Source of the DNA: an uncultured Erysipelotrichaceae bacterium | GTDB lineage: Bacteria; Bacillota_I; Bacilli_A; Erysipelotrichales; Erysipelotrichaceae | Direction of reading: 5' to 3' | Assembly: GCA_903789495.1 (NCBI GenBank) | Contig: CAIFEQ010000005.1 | Location: forward strand, 34,329-98,328 | Length of the DNA stretch: 64,000 nt | Shown: positions 15,088-23,336 of the stretch, in pieces | Layout of the letters: each line of letters starts with the position of its first letter | Numbering within the stretch: the first letter of the stretch is position 1 | The notes under the pieces: model-generated | Told to the model about the DNA's origin: nothing | The model's input: the letters and a program-made list of their open reading frames with translations, nothing else | Database searches by the model: none | Translations under genes and position numbers: made by a program

Positions 15088-16647
15088 TCAGGAAGTTTTG
15101 GAATAGGTGGTCTGCCCCTGCAGAACGGTCCTGAGAACCGGTATGGAGCAGATTTCCGCAACCGGACAGGTATCGAGATCTCTGCCCAGCACCGTGAAGT
15201 CGGCTTCACAGCCTGTTTCCAGCCGGCCGGTCCGGTCCGCCAGGCCCAGAGCTTCTGCCCCTCTGATGGTCCAGGCGTCCAGTGCCTGGGAAACGCTCAG
15301 GGCCGCCTCCGGATTCAGGGCCCGGGTCACCTCGGTACGGCTGCGCCGGCTGACGGCCAGCTGAATGCCTGTCAGAGGCTGCGGGGCCTGCCGGGCGGCA
15401 TCGGAGCCATCTGCAAACCGAGTGCCTGCCTGCAGCGCGGCATAGGGACAGAGAGCGGCAGCCCGCTGACTGTCCAGCAGACAGGCAGACAGAGCGGCCA
15501 GTTCCTCGATATCCAGCGAACGGCCATAGCAGTCCAGCTTCAGATCCGTCAGTCTGCGGATCTGCTCGGGCCGGATCAGCTGCGGATCCAGCAGGGCATC
15601 ATGCAGAGGATTGCCCGGCAGAACTTCATCCTGGAAGACCCAGAGCAGCTGGTCCAGGGCTTCGTCGCCATGCGCCTCGGCCAGTACCGGCATGTTGAAG
15701 CGGTGGGCCAGGGATACATACAGCTGCAGATCTTCATCTTTATAGCTGAGGGTCCCGCAGGAATCCGGCTGATCGGCATAGGCCGCAGTCAGCACCGCCG
15801 CATGCTGCTGCAGCGGACCATCCAGCACCAGCTTCAGCGGTCCGATTTCAAACAGCCCTTCCCCCATGCCGGAAGTATAGCCTTCGTTCAGAAAACCCAC
15901 ATAGTCCTGCAGGTCGGTAAAGGAGCACTGTTCCTGCACACGCACCGCCAGACGTTCCTGATGGCTGGCCTTCATGAAGGCATCGGTGACCAGACGCCAG
16001 TCGGGCACCAGGGACAGGAAGTCATCACTGCCCGCTGTCGTGATGCCGCAGGCAGCCGCCCGGGCAGCGCCGGCTTCCAGATACCGGACCAGCTCTTCCG
16101 CGGCCGGTTTCGGCCAGGCCTTACGCACCTGCTCCAGGGCCCTGCCGCTGAGCAGACCGCTTTCCCGGTCCGTGTCCGCTGACCCATCATTTAATCCGGC
16201 CAGTTCCAGGGCCTTGGTGTTCAGGGTCATGTGTTCACCATCCGCATGCACCAGACAGATCGGGATCTGCGGATCGATGCGATCCAGATCCGCCCTGCCC
16301 GGCGTATCGTTCAGAACTGCCGGATCATAGCCGCCGGCAACCAGCCAGCTGCGGGTACGGACGGCCTGTTCCTTTTCTTCCTGCAGACGTTCCAGGACTT
16401 CCCGGCCGCTCTGACAGGCGGAAAGATCCGGCAGACAGGCAGAAGCCCCCAGTGCCAGAAGATGCAGATGGGAATCCACGAAGCCGGGATATACCCAGCC
16501 GCCCTGCAGGTCGATGATGTTGTCCTGCGGGGCTTTATGCTGCAGAATGTCCTGATCGCTGCCGAAGCGCAGGAACACCCCGTCAGAAACCAGAAAGGCG
16601 CTTTCCCGGCGCCGGCTGATATGAGCATGAATATAGGCGGTTGCCAT
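15088..16647 (-). CDS. Amidohydrolase family protein (YtcJ-like, amidohydrolase 3)
   Basis: The 519-residue protein has the amidohydrolase composite fold. An N-terminal beta-sandwich piece leads to GFVDSHLHLLALG near residues 54-66, where the HxH metal motif sits, then a TIM-barrel region with AGGYDP, VHADGEHMTLN and LAEAHGDEAL, and a C-terminal sandwich ending TVLGRDLD. Members hydrolyse amide or lactam bonds in small molecules; the substrate cannot be predicted. There is no signal peptide. It is convergent with nothing and probably forms a single-gene unit. Confidence 0.8.
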   Translation of the reverse strand: MATAYIHAHISRRRESAFLVSDGVFLRFGSDQDILQHKAPQDNIIDLQGGWVYPGFVDSHLHLLALGASACLPDLSACQSGREVLERLQEEKEQAVRTRSWLVAGGYDPAVLNDTPGRADLDRIDPQIPICLVHADGEHMTLNTKALELAGLNDGSADTDRESGLLSGRALEQVRKAWPKPAAEELVRYLEAGAARAAACGITTAGSDDFLSLVPDWRLVTDAFMKASHQERLAVRVQEQCSFTDLQDYVGFLNEGYTSGMGEGLFEIGPLKLVLDGPLQQHAAVLTAAYADQPDSCGTLSYKDEDLQLYVSLAHRFNMPVLAEAHGDEALDQLLWVFQDEVLPGNPLHDALLDPQLIRPEQIRRLTDLKLDCYGRSLDIEELAALSACLLDSQRAAALCPYAALQAGTRFADGSDAARQAPQPLTGIQLAVSRRSRTEVTRALNPEAALSVSQALDAWTIRGAEALGLADRTGRLETGCEADFTVLGRDLDTCPVAEICSIPVLRTVLQGQTTYSKTS

Positions 16648-16699
16648 GTGTTTTCTTTTCCAGTCCTGCTCTATTATAGCCGGAACAGGCAGGCATCAC

Positions 16700-16726
16700 A
16701 AAAGGACCTGCCCGTTGGACAGGTCC
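16700..16726 (-). terminator. Intrinsic terminator of aspA
   Basis: GGACCTG (16704-16710) pairs with CAGGTCC (16720-16726) around a 9-nt loop. On the minus strand a TTTTGTG run follows. It lies 16 nt after the aspA stop. Confidence 0.75.
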
Positions 16727-16742
16727 CAGGGTGAGGAAACGG

Positions 16743-18173
16743 TTATTTCTTGATGGTGATGCCCTTATGCGGCTCGGTCAGCTTCATGGGATCCAGGATC
16801 TCCGAAAGCTCTTCGTCGCTCATGCCGCATTCCTTTCTGGCCAGTTCACGCACCGGCACATTGGTCTTCAGGGATTCCTTGGCAATGGAAGCCGCCTTCT
16901 GATAGCCGATATACGGAGCCAGGGCGGTGACGATGCCGACACTCTGCTCCATCAGGTACTCGCAGCGTTCCTTGTTGGCAGTGATGCCGTTGATGCAGTG
17001 TTCGACCATGGTATCTGCGGCATTGGCCAGCAGATCGATGGACTGGAACAGGCAGTAGAAGGTCACCGGCTCAAACGCATTCAGTTCCAGCTGGCCGGCC
17101 TCGACCGCCATGGAAATCGTCACATCGTTGCCGACGATCTTGAAGCAGGCCTGGTTCATGACTTCCGGAATGACCGGATTGACCTTGCCCGGCATGATGG
17201 AGGAACCGTTCTGCATGGCCGGCAGATGAATCTCATTGAGACCCGTGCGCGGCCCGGAGGACAGCAGACGCAGGTCGTTGGCAATCTTGGAGCAGGCCAG
17301 CGAGGCGTCCTTGACCGCCGAGGATACCGCCGCGAAGCTGTCGGTATGCATCGTGCCGTCGATCAGGTCTTCGGCCTGCGTGAACTTCATGCCGGTCAGC
17401 TTGGAGATCTGCGGGCAGATGGCCTTGAAGTACTTCGGATTGGCATTGATGCCGGTGCCGATGGCGGTACCGCCCATGTTCAGCACATGCATTTCCTGAG
17501 CGGCCGTCTTGATTCTTTCCCGGCTGCGGGCAATCGCATCGGCATAGGCGCGGAATTCCTGCCCCATGCGCATCGGTACGGCGTCCTGCAGCTGGGTGCG
17601 GCCCATCTTCATGACCTTGTCAAAGGCACGTGCCTTCTTGCGGAAAGCCTTCTCCATGCTGTTCAGCGAGGCATCCAGACGCTTGAGCAGGACCAGGGTT
17701 GTGATCTTGCCGGCCGACGGAATGATGTCGTTGGTCGACTGACCGCGGTTCACATGGTCATTGGGATGCACGATGGTATAGTCGCCCGGCTTGCCGCCCA
17801 GGTGCTTGATGGCCACGTTGGCAATGACCTCATTGGCATTCATGTTCATGGAGGTGCCGGCGCTGCCCTGGATCGGATCCACGATGAAGCTGTCCAGGTA
17901 CTTGCCGGCAAGGATCTCGTCACAGGCGAAGATGATCGCATCAGCCCGTTTCTTATCCAGTTCGCCGGCCGCCAGGTTGCTCATGGCGCAGGCCTTCTTG
18001 AGGACGGCCAGACTGCGGATGAACTCCGGATGCAGACGCTGACCGGTCATATCGAAGTTTTCCTTGGCACGCAGGGACTGGACACCGTAAAGGGCATCCA
18101 CGGGAACCTGTTTGGTTCCTACCGAGTCAGACTCAGACCGGTAGGCAGGCTGATCTGTGGTTTTCTTTGCCAT
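16743..18173 (-). CDS. aspA: Aspartate ammonia-lyase
   Basis: AspA splits L-aspartate into fumarate and ammonia. The 476-residue length fits. Motifs of the fumarase/aspartase superfamily are QGSAGTSMNMNANEV near residues 100-114, the substrate-binding histidine region MGRTQLQDAVPM near 192-203, and the signature GSSIMPGKVNPVIPE near 324-338, whose flexible serine loop does catalysis. The N-terminal YRSESDSVGTKQVP follows the aspartase pattern. A LysR gene is divergent, and class I fumarase genes at 50.3-51.7 kb could take the fumarate on to malate. A 15-bp palindrome lies in its leader. Confidence 0.92.
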   Translation of the reverse strand: MAKKTTDQPAYRSESDSVGTKQVPVDALYGVQSLRAKENFDMTGQRLHPEFIRSLAVLKKACAMSNLAAGELDKKRADAIIFACDEILAGKYLDSFIVDPIQGSAGTSMNMNANEVIANVAIKHLGGKPGDYTIVHPNDHVNRGQSTNDIIPSAGKITTLVLLKRLDASLNSMEKAFRKKARAFDKVMKMGRTQLQDAVPMRMGQEFRAYADAIARSRERIKTAAQEMHVLNMGGTAIGTGINANPKYFKAICPQISKLTGMKFTQAEDLIDGTMHTDSFAAVSSAVKDASLACSKIANDLRLLSSGPRTGLNEIHLPAMQNGSSIMPGKVNPVIPEVMNQACFKIVGNDVTISMAVEAGQLELNAFEPVTFYCLFQSIDLLANAADTMVEHCINGITANKERCEYLMEQSVGIVTALAPYIGYQKAASIAKESLKTNVPVRELARKECGMSDEELSEILDPMKLTEPHKGITIKK

Positions 18174-18190
18174 GTTAACGTTTCCTCCTG

Positions 18191-18205
18191 GCGCTTCTGA
18201 AGCGC
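18191..18205 (-). promoter_or_regulatory. Palindrome in the aspA leader
   Basis: GCGCTTC-T-GAAGCGC is a perfect 7-bp inverted repeat directly before the aspA ribosome-binding site. It could form an RNA hairpin or be a protein site. The rest of the AT-rich divergent region has ATATA-N9-TATAT at 18230-18248, a possible LysR-type site. Confidence 0.4.
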
Positions 18206-18304
18206 TTACATATTTCTCTCTTTACTATGATATAGAACAGTATTATATTCAAGATGTTAAATAAATATAGTTATTATAATAATTTTCTAATTAAAGGAGG
18301 GCAC

Positions 18305-19267
18305 ATGGTAGACATCTTTCATTACAAGGATCTGATCATCACAATCAGCCAGGAACAGAGCTTTTCCAAAGCGGCCAAGAAACTGCATATTCCCCAGCCT
18401 TCCCTGAGCGTCATGGTGCGCAAGATCGAGGAGGAAATCGGTCTGCCGCTGTTTGATCGCACCAGCAAGCCGATCCGTCTCACCGAGACGGGACAGGAGT
18501 ATCTGCGCTGCGCCACCGATATCGGTCAGGTGGAGAAGACCTTCGGCAACTACATCGATGCGGTCTCCAACCTGCAGACCGGCACCCTGCGGGTCGGGGC
18601 CAGTCAGATGCTGTCGGACCTGGTGCTGCCCCGCTTCCTGGGCGGTTTCCTGAAGAAATATCCCGGCATTGAGATTCAGCTGACGGATGACAATTCCGTC
18701 GCTCTGAAGGATGCTCTGGCGGAAGGCCGTCTGGATCTGATCATCGACAATCAGACCATGGATGAGCAGATCTTCGAGCATCAGCCCCTGCGCACTGAAC
18801 ATCTGCTGCTGGGAGTGCCGGAATCCTTCCCCTCCGGCAAGAAGGCTGCGGGTGCCCTGAAAGGCGATGACATTGTCTATGACCGGGTGGACTACAGCCA
18901 GCCGATCCAGTTCGATATCCAGGCCTTTGCCGGCGATCCTTTCGTCCTGCTGACCCGGGAGAACAAAACCCGGCAGCTGGCCGATGCCTACTTCCGCCGG
19001 GAGAACTTCGAGGCCCGGATCGTCCTGGAAGTCGACCGGATGTCGACCAACTTCCGCTATATCCGCCTCGGGGTGGGCGACGGCTTCGTCACCGACACCC
19101 TGGTCAAGAACCTGCAGAGCAGCTGGCAGCGGGTGCGCTTCTTCCGGGTGCCCATGAGTGAAAAACGGGAGGTCTGTATCTTCTACAAACGCTCCCGTTA
19201 CTATTCGCGTGTCATGCAGGTCTTCGTGCAGGAACTGTCTGCCTTCATGAAGGAAAAAAGCGAGTGA
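18305..19267 (+). CDS. LysR family transcriptional regulator (divergent from aspA)
   Basis: The 320-residue protein has an N-terminal LysR winged helix: QEQSFSKAAKKLHIPQPSLSVMVRKIEEEIGLPLFDR in outline near residues 14-50. A periplasmic-binding-like effector domain follows, from about residue 90. I chose 18305 because AAAGGAGGG lies just upstream; the longer frame starts inside the AT-rich promoter. Its place, divergent from aspA across 131 bp, makes AspA its likely target, with aspartate or a related acid as effector. That link is inference. Confidence 0.88.
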   Translation: MVDIFHYKDLIITISQEQSFSKAAKKLHIPQPSLSVMVRKIEEEIGLPLFDRTSKPIRLTETGQEYLRCATDIGQVEKTFGNYIDAVSNLQTGTLRVGASQMLSDLVLPRFLGGFLKKYPGIEIQLTDDNSVALKDALAEGRLDLIIDNQTMDEQIFEHQPLRTEHLLLGVPESFPSGKKAAGALKGDDIVYDRVDYSQPIQFDIQAFAGDPFVLLTRENKTRQLADAYFRRENFEARIVLEVDRMSTNFRYIRLGVGDGFVTDTLVKNLQSSWQRVRFFRVPMSEKREVCIFYKRSRYYSRVMQVFVQELSAFMKEKSE

Positions 19268-19277
19268 TCGCTTTTTT
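19254..19277. terminator. Bidirectional terminator between lysR and the lipoprotein gene
   Basis: AAAAAAGCGA (19254-19263) pairs perfectly with TCGCTTTTTT (19268-19277) around a 4-nt loop. It covers the lysR stop codon and immediately precedes the end of the converging VTC operon. Confidence 0.85.
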
Positions 19278-20150
19278 TCAGGGCTGCGGCGCACCGCCGC
19301 TGTCCGGGGCTGACTGGGACTGTACGGGCTGGGCTTCGGTGGTACTGCCGTGTTCGACCTTCTGGCCGTCATTGAGCATGATGGTCTTGTCCGAGACTTC
19401 CACGGTTCCGCCGGCTTCCATGTTCTGCTGTCCGGTATGGAAGGTCAGATAGCCGCCTTCCAGAATGACATCGCCGGTTTCTGCCAGCATGCCGCTGCCA
19501 TCGGCCTGGATGGAGACGATGGAATCCTCGCTCTGCACGCTGCCGGTGCTGCAGATGCCGCTTTCGGCAGCGCTGATGGTCAGCACCGCATCCGTTACCA
19601 GCACATCGCCCTCACAGACGATGCCGCTGCCCTGCTGACTGCAGATGGTCAGACTGCCGGAACCGGAGACGGTCAGGCTGACGGTGCTCCAGACGGCAGC
19701 CGTGCTCACGGCATCCGTACCGGCCTGGGTGCTCAGCGCATTGCTGGTGCCAAGATCAGCCGTCACAGTCAGCGAACCGGCGCTTTCCACATGGAGAGCC
19801 GGACTGTCCTGACTGGTGACTGAGAAGTTATCCAGCAGCAGCCGGACATCCGCATCTCCGGCCGCCACCGTGATCGAACCGCCGGAAAGACTGCCTTCCA
19901 GCACATAGGTGCCGCCGGCACTGATCGTCAGGACACCGTCTGTATAGTCTGCTCCGCTGCCTTCGATCGTTGCCGTGCCGCCGGAAAAACTGATCGTGGT
20001 GGCATTTTCCGTATCATACAGTTCCGCCTGCAGAGCAGCCGTCTGTTCGGCACGCTGCGTCGCGTCTTCTTCAGCCGCCTGTGTCTCGGTGGCACTGCAG
20101 CCGCCCAGCAGCATTCCTACTGTTGCCAATGTCCATAAAACCTTCTTCAT
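19278..20150 (-). CDS. Lipoprotein with carbohydrate-binding DUF4353-like beta-helix
   Basis: The 290-residue protein has a lipoprotein signal with lipobox LGGC (Cys18), then a repetitive beta-rich region with many short Gly/Ser/Thr/Asp strands (TISFSGGTATIEGSG, VLTISAGGTYVLEGSL and similar), typical of the DUF4353 'carbohydrate-binding' right-handed beta-helix. The C terminus is Gln/Pro/Ser rich. It is the last gene of an operon with DUF4956 and a VTC polymerase (4-nt overlap), a conserved trio in several Bacillota. It likely sits on the outer face of the membrane. A role in binding polymer is unproven. Confidence 0.82.
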   Translation of the reverse strand: MKKVLWTLATVGMLLGGCSATETQAAEEDATQRAEQTAALQAELYDTENATTISFSGGTATIEGSGADYTDGVLTISAGGTYVLEGSLSGGSITVAAGDADVRLLLDNFSVTSQDSPALHVESAGSLTVTADLGTSNALSTQAGTDAVSTAAVWSTVSLTVSGSGSLTICSQQGSGIVCEGDVLVTDAVLTISAAESGICSTGSVQSEDSIVSIQADGSGMLAETGDVILEGGYLTFHTGQQNMEAGGTVEVSDKTIMLNDGQKVEHGSTTEAQPVQSQSAPDSGGAPQP

Positions 20151-20821
20151 AGCTCCTGTTTCTTCGTGTCACCCAGCGCGCAGGCAACCGTCAGATTGCC
20201 GTTGCGGGTGCGCAGAGCGTCCAGCATCTGCTTCTCCTGTGCTGCATCCCTGAGACGAATGCTGTATTCCAGCTGGTAGAGTGAACCCATGTTGGTGGTT
20301 TTCACCGACAGCAGCCGGCAGCGGCTGGTATACTGCTCGAAGATATCATCGAAGACATTCGTATAATCCAGATCTTCCGGGATGGTGATGCGCAGACTGC
20401 GCTCCTCGGTATCCCGGCGGTAGATCGACAGCCGGCTTAACAGCAGAGCCGAAGCCGCACAGACGACGGTCAGGAACAGGGCAAAGCCGACCTGTCCGAT
20501 CCCGCAGGCCAGGCCGGTCGCCATGGCCAGAAAGATCACGACGATGTCCGAAGCCTTGCCGGGCAGCGACCGGAAGCGGACCAGCGAGAAGCTGCCCGCT
20601 ACCGCAACCCCGACACCCAGATCGCCATTGACCAGCAGGATCACCGACATGACCACGCCCGGCAGCAGCGTGACGGCCAGCAGGAAGTTCCGGGACGGAT
20701 TTTCCAGCCGCCGGTACAGCAGGGCGATCAGGACGCCGCAGAGCAGCGCACAGAGATAGGCGGTCAGTACGGATGATATTCCAAGCTGTGTGCCAGTTGT
20801 GCTGAAGATAGAACTGAACAT
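20147..20821 (-). CDS. DUF4956 integral membrane protein
   Basis: The 224-residue protein has four or so hydrophobic segments in the first 130 residues (VLTAYLCALLCGVLIALLY, FLLAVTLLPGVVMSVILLV, ATGLACGIGQVGFALFLTVV), a conserved GSFSLVRFRSLPGKASDI loop, and a soluble C-terminal ferredoxin-like part. DUF4956 proteins are found beside VTC-domain polymerases and may form the membrane channel or anchor for the polymer. Its start overlaps the VTC gene by 58 nt, which implies tight coupling; no later start would keep the first helix. Confidence 0.85.
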   Translation of the reverse strand: MFSSIFSTTGTQLGISSVLTAYLCALLCGVLIALLYRRLENPSRNFLLAVTLLPGVVMSVILLVNGDLGVGVAVAGSFSLVRFRSLPGKASDIVVIFLAMATGLACGIGQVGFALFLTVVCAASALLLSRLSIYRRDTEERSLRITIPEDLDYTNVFDDIFEQYTSRCRLLSVKTTNMGSLYQLEYSIRLRDAAQEKQMLDALRTRNGNLTVACALGDTKKQEL

Positions 20822-21549
20822 ATGGTTTCCTCACTTTCTGCCCTGCCATAGACCGGTCTCGTCTGATGCAGTACCTGCCAGGCGGTGCCGTATTTGGAGA
20901 AGGCAGACGGCCGGGCCTGGATGACGCTGAGTGCCCGGGCCAGCCAGAGAGGATAGCTGTCAGCTATCTTGATCTCCATCAGACAGTCCCTCGGCAGCAC
21001 CAGCAGCCGGTCCCTGCCGGAAGGATGCAGGTGAAGATCCGTGATGCGCCAGCGGATGTTCCGGTCGAAGGTAATGCGGACCGCCGGATCGTCCACCGCC
21101 TGGTAGGCCACACGGTCATAGGCGATGTACATGCGCGGCTGCGGCTGATAGAGCTGGTAGATGTAGTTGAACTCCTGCCCCATCTGCCCCTGCTCTTCCC
21201 CAAAGGGAACGCCGGCCAGCCAGGCATCCAGCTGCTCCGCGTTCAGCACCATCCGGCGCTTGCTGCTGCGGCCGCGGTATTTCTTCTTGACCTCCAGGAA
21301 CAGCGGATCGCCGCTCTCCGGATGGCCATAGGTACGGATGCGCAGTTTTTCCCGGTAGGCGGGTTTGTCCAGAGACTTCCGGATCAGCCGGTCGTCTTCG
21401 GTATCCAGGTAGAGATTCTGCACGGTATAGACCGGATAGGCATCCTTCCGGATGTCCTCCTGAACCAGCCGGCAGAAAGCCTCCGCCTGTTCCCGGGTGA
21501 GGTGATACTTCTGTTCGGTCCTTTCAAAAACCTGTGTCTTCTGTGCCAT
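20764..21549 (-). CDS. VTC-domain polyphosphate polymerase
   Basis: The 261-residue protein is a VTC domain, the tunnel-shaped CYTH-like fold that in yeast Vtc4 makes polyphosphate from ATP. Basic and acidic tunnel residues lie where expected: ERTEQKYHL near residues 9-17, EKLRIRTYG near 67-75, FLEVKKKYRGRSSKRR near 84-99, MYIAYDRVAY, VRITFDRNIRW and LMEIKI towards the end. It leads the VTC-DUF4956-lipoprotein operon. AAGGAAG stands 9 nt before the ATG, and four 11-bp-spaced TTCA repeats lie upstream. Bacterial members are mostly uncharacterised, so the product is inferred. Confidence 0.85.
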   Translation of the reverse strand: MAQKTQVFERTEQKYHLTREQAEAFCRLVQEDIRKDAYPVYTVQNLYLDTEDDRLIRKSLDKPAYREKLRIRTYGHPESGDPLFLEVKKKYRGRSSKRRMVLNAEQLDAWLAGVPFGEEQGQMGQEFNYIYQLYQPQPRMYIAYDRVAYQAVDDPAVRITFDRNIRWRITDLHLHPSGRDRLLVLPRDCLMEIKIADSYPLWLARALSVIQARPSAFSKYGTAWQVLHQTRPVYGRAESEETICSVLSSAQLAHSLEYHPY

Positions 21550-21574
21550 GAATCTCTTCCTTTCACGTCCATGT

Positions 21575-21624
21575 TAGGCAAGAGATTCGAATTTTCCTTG
21601 AATGGTACCTGAACTTTCGGTGAA
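21575..21624 (-). promoter_or_regulatory. PhoP/OmpR-type direct repeats before the VTC operon
   Basis: On the minus strand four TTC(A/G) boxes start exactly 11 bp apart (complements of 21621-21624, 21610-21613, 21599-21602 and 21588-21591; first unit TTCACCGAAAG). A TAACAT -10-like box begins 15 nt after the start of the last repeat. Direct repeats of one helical turn are typical of OmpR-family response regulators such as PhoP. The same unit and geometry occur before htrA. Confidence 0.6.
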
Positions 21625-21685
21625 TTCCGTGCCGACAAAAAAGCGGCTGTACAGCCGCCCGCTTCCGTTCATGCTGGCATGGAAT

Positions 21686-22456
21686 CTACCCATTCCGCCA
21701 GAGAATGCGCACCTCATGATACTGTTCGTTGAAGCCGATGGCGTTGATGACGGCCTGCCGGTCATAAGACCCGTCCCGGGTCACCACCAGCCGGCTGACG
21801 CTGTCATCGGCATGGTAGATGATGGCCGCCACGACGCCGGTAAAGGTCTCCAGGGGCTCTTCCGGACCGACCACATAGGCATCCTGAAAGGCGCCGTCTT
21901 CCTGCAGAATTTCCTCGACATAGCCGTAATTGCAGGGATAGACGGTGTCATCAAACTGCTCATGCAGGGAGCCGCAGGGCCGCTCTATTGTTACCGTCAC
22001 CTGCCGGCCCAGCAGCTGTTTTCCCAGCAGGTACTCCATGGGAATGGTGGTCAGGCCCTGGGCGCTGATCGGCTCGCCGCAGACCTCAAAGCCGAAGTCT
22101 TCATAGATCTTCCTTGCCTTCGGTGCACTGTTTACTGTAATCCGGGAAACGTGGCGCTGTTCGGCATCCCGGATCAGCTCCTGCAGCAGGGCGTGGCCGA
22201 TGCCCTGGTTCCGGTATTGAGGCAGCACAAAGCAGAGGGCCAGATGATCCTCGTCATCGTAGCCCAGCACACCCGTCATCTCCTGCTCTTCAAAAGAGGC
22301 CAGATAGTTCAGGGTCCGGCCCTGGTTTTCGATAAAGTCAAAGACCGCGTGCATCCCCTGTTCATCCAGCCCCAGGCCGTCGGTATTCAGAAACGCTTCC
22401 CAGGCCAGTTTCTGAGCCTGGTCTTTTTCCTGCGGGGCGAGCTGACGGATCTTCAT
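21686..22456 (-). CDS. GNAT acetyltransferase fused to an inorganic pyrophosphatase-like domain
   Basis: The 256-residue protein joins two domains. Residues 1-140 are a GNAT N-acetyltransferase, with the acetyl-CoA loop QYRNQGIGHALL near 80-91 and NSAPKARKIYEDFGFEVCG near 108-126. Residues about 145-256 resemble the short pyrophosphatase-like proteins of Bacillota: GRQVTVTIERPCGS, YPCNYGYVEEI, GAFQDAYVVG and GVVAAII. Compared with E. coli pyrophosphatase, the DGDPVD metal motif reads DGAFQD and the catalytic Lys/Glu pair near the start is missing, so hydrolysis of pyrophosphate is doubtful. It follows sseB with a TGATG overlap. Confidence 0.75.
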   Translation of the reverse strand: MKIRQLAPQEKDQAQKLAWEAFLNTDGLGLDEQGMHAVFDFIENQGRTLNYLASFEEQEMTGVLGYDDEDHLALCFVLPQYRNQGIGHALLQELIRDAEQRHVSRITVNSAPKARKIYEDFGFEVCGEPISAQGLTTIPMEYLLGKQLLGRQVTVTIERPCGSLHEQFDDTVYPCNYGYVEEILQEDGAFQDAYVVGPEEPLETFTGVVAAIIYHADDSVSRLVVTRDGSYDRQAVINAIGFNEQYHEVRILWRNG

Positions 22457-23259
22457 CAGATCTCCAGCTCCCGGTCATACAGGGGCACGGCATCCTTGAG
22501 GACCTTGTCCTGCAGGTCCTGACTCCAGTCCATGACGATGATCTGGGTCTTGGGGGCCGCGGCCTGCCCGGCTTCCAGGATCTGTCTGGCTGCCTTGGCA
22601 TCCTTCTTGTCCTGCTCGACGATCAGGGCGATCCCCTGCCCGCCTTCGGAACTGACGGCCTGTTTCAGCCAAAGCCGGCTGACCCCCGGCAGCTGAGCAC
22701 AGGCGTCATAGACCGCATTGGCCAGTGCCGTGGGATAGAGCTGGGGTTCCCGGAAAGTCACCTGACCGCTGAGCGGCGAGGCCGCCTTCTGGGCCATGGT
22801 TTTGGGCGTCTTCCCGTCCGCCAGCAGCAGCGCCAGCTTCCGGGGCAGCACGAGGTTGGCATCCATGGGGTTGATGACCAGACCGCTGGTATTGGGCTGC
22901 ATCTGCAGCATCTGCCTGTAATTGCTCAGGCGGCGCACGGTGAACTGCACGTTTTCCGGCAGCTGCTTCATCCGGTGGGCCTGGTCGATATCCGTAAACA
23001 GGGGCAGGAACTGCTTGCCGTCCTTGGTATTCAGCATCAGGAACTTCACGCCGGCCGTCTTCGGCAGACGCTTCTTGCCGTTGGCCAGCGTCACCGGCTT
23101 CACATCGAGGATGATCGGGGCCAGCAGACTGGCCTTGAGCAGCTGCTGGAACAGCGCTTCCTGGTTCTCCTCCGTCTTATTCTCCTTCACTTCGGCCAGG
23201 AGCTTCTTCAGCTCCGGGTTCTGAATCTTCTTCTCATTGATGGTTTCAATCTTTGCCAT
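22456..23259 (-). CDS. SseB family protein
   Basis: The 267-residue protein matches the SseB layout: an N-terminal half with KFLMLNTKDGKQFLPLFTDIDQAHR near residues 73-97, where the family consensus has strand-forming 'F..G....P.F.s...l', and a C-terminal half with YPTALANAVYDACAQLPGVSRLWLKQAV near 176-203. SseB of E. coli is linked to serine tolerance, but the molecular role is unknown. The stop overlaps the start of the GNAT fusion gene by one base. A modest GGTGAG site precedes the ATG. Confidence 0.8.
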   Translation of the reverse strand: MAKIETINEKKIQNPELKKLLAEVKENKTEENQEALFQQLLKASLLAPIILDVKPVTLANGKKRLPKTAGVKFLMLNTKDGKQFLPLFTDIDQAHRMKQLPENVQFTVRRLSNYRQMLQMQPNTSGLVINPMDANLVLPRKLALLLADGKTPKTMAQKAASPLSGQVTFREPQLYPTALANAVYDACAQLPGVSRLWLKQAVSSEGGQGIALIVEQDKKDAKAARQILEAGQAAAPKTQIIVMDWSQDLQDKVLKDAVPLYDRELEI

Positions 23260-23301
23260 GTTTTCTCACCGCCGTCCATTATAGCAGGCCGGACCGGATG
23301 C

Positions 23302-23330
23302 TGGCAGAGACATCCGGGAATGACTATAAT
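23302..23330 (+). promoter_or_regulatory. Promoter of the rhomboid gene, likely leaderless
   Basis: A perfect TATAAT at 23325-23330, with a weak TGGCAG -35 17 bp upstream, lies only 6 nt before the ATG at 23337. Transcription would start at or next to the A of the start codon. Confidence 0.6.
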
Positions 23331-23336
23331 TCGGGT

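Noticed and set aside
20764-20821. Frameshift between the VTC and DUF4956 genes
   Set aside because: The 58-nt overlap could suggest a fused gene, but each protein has a complete family-like end or beginning, so coupled translation is the simpler reading.
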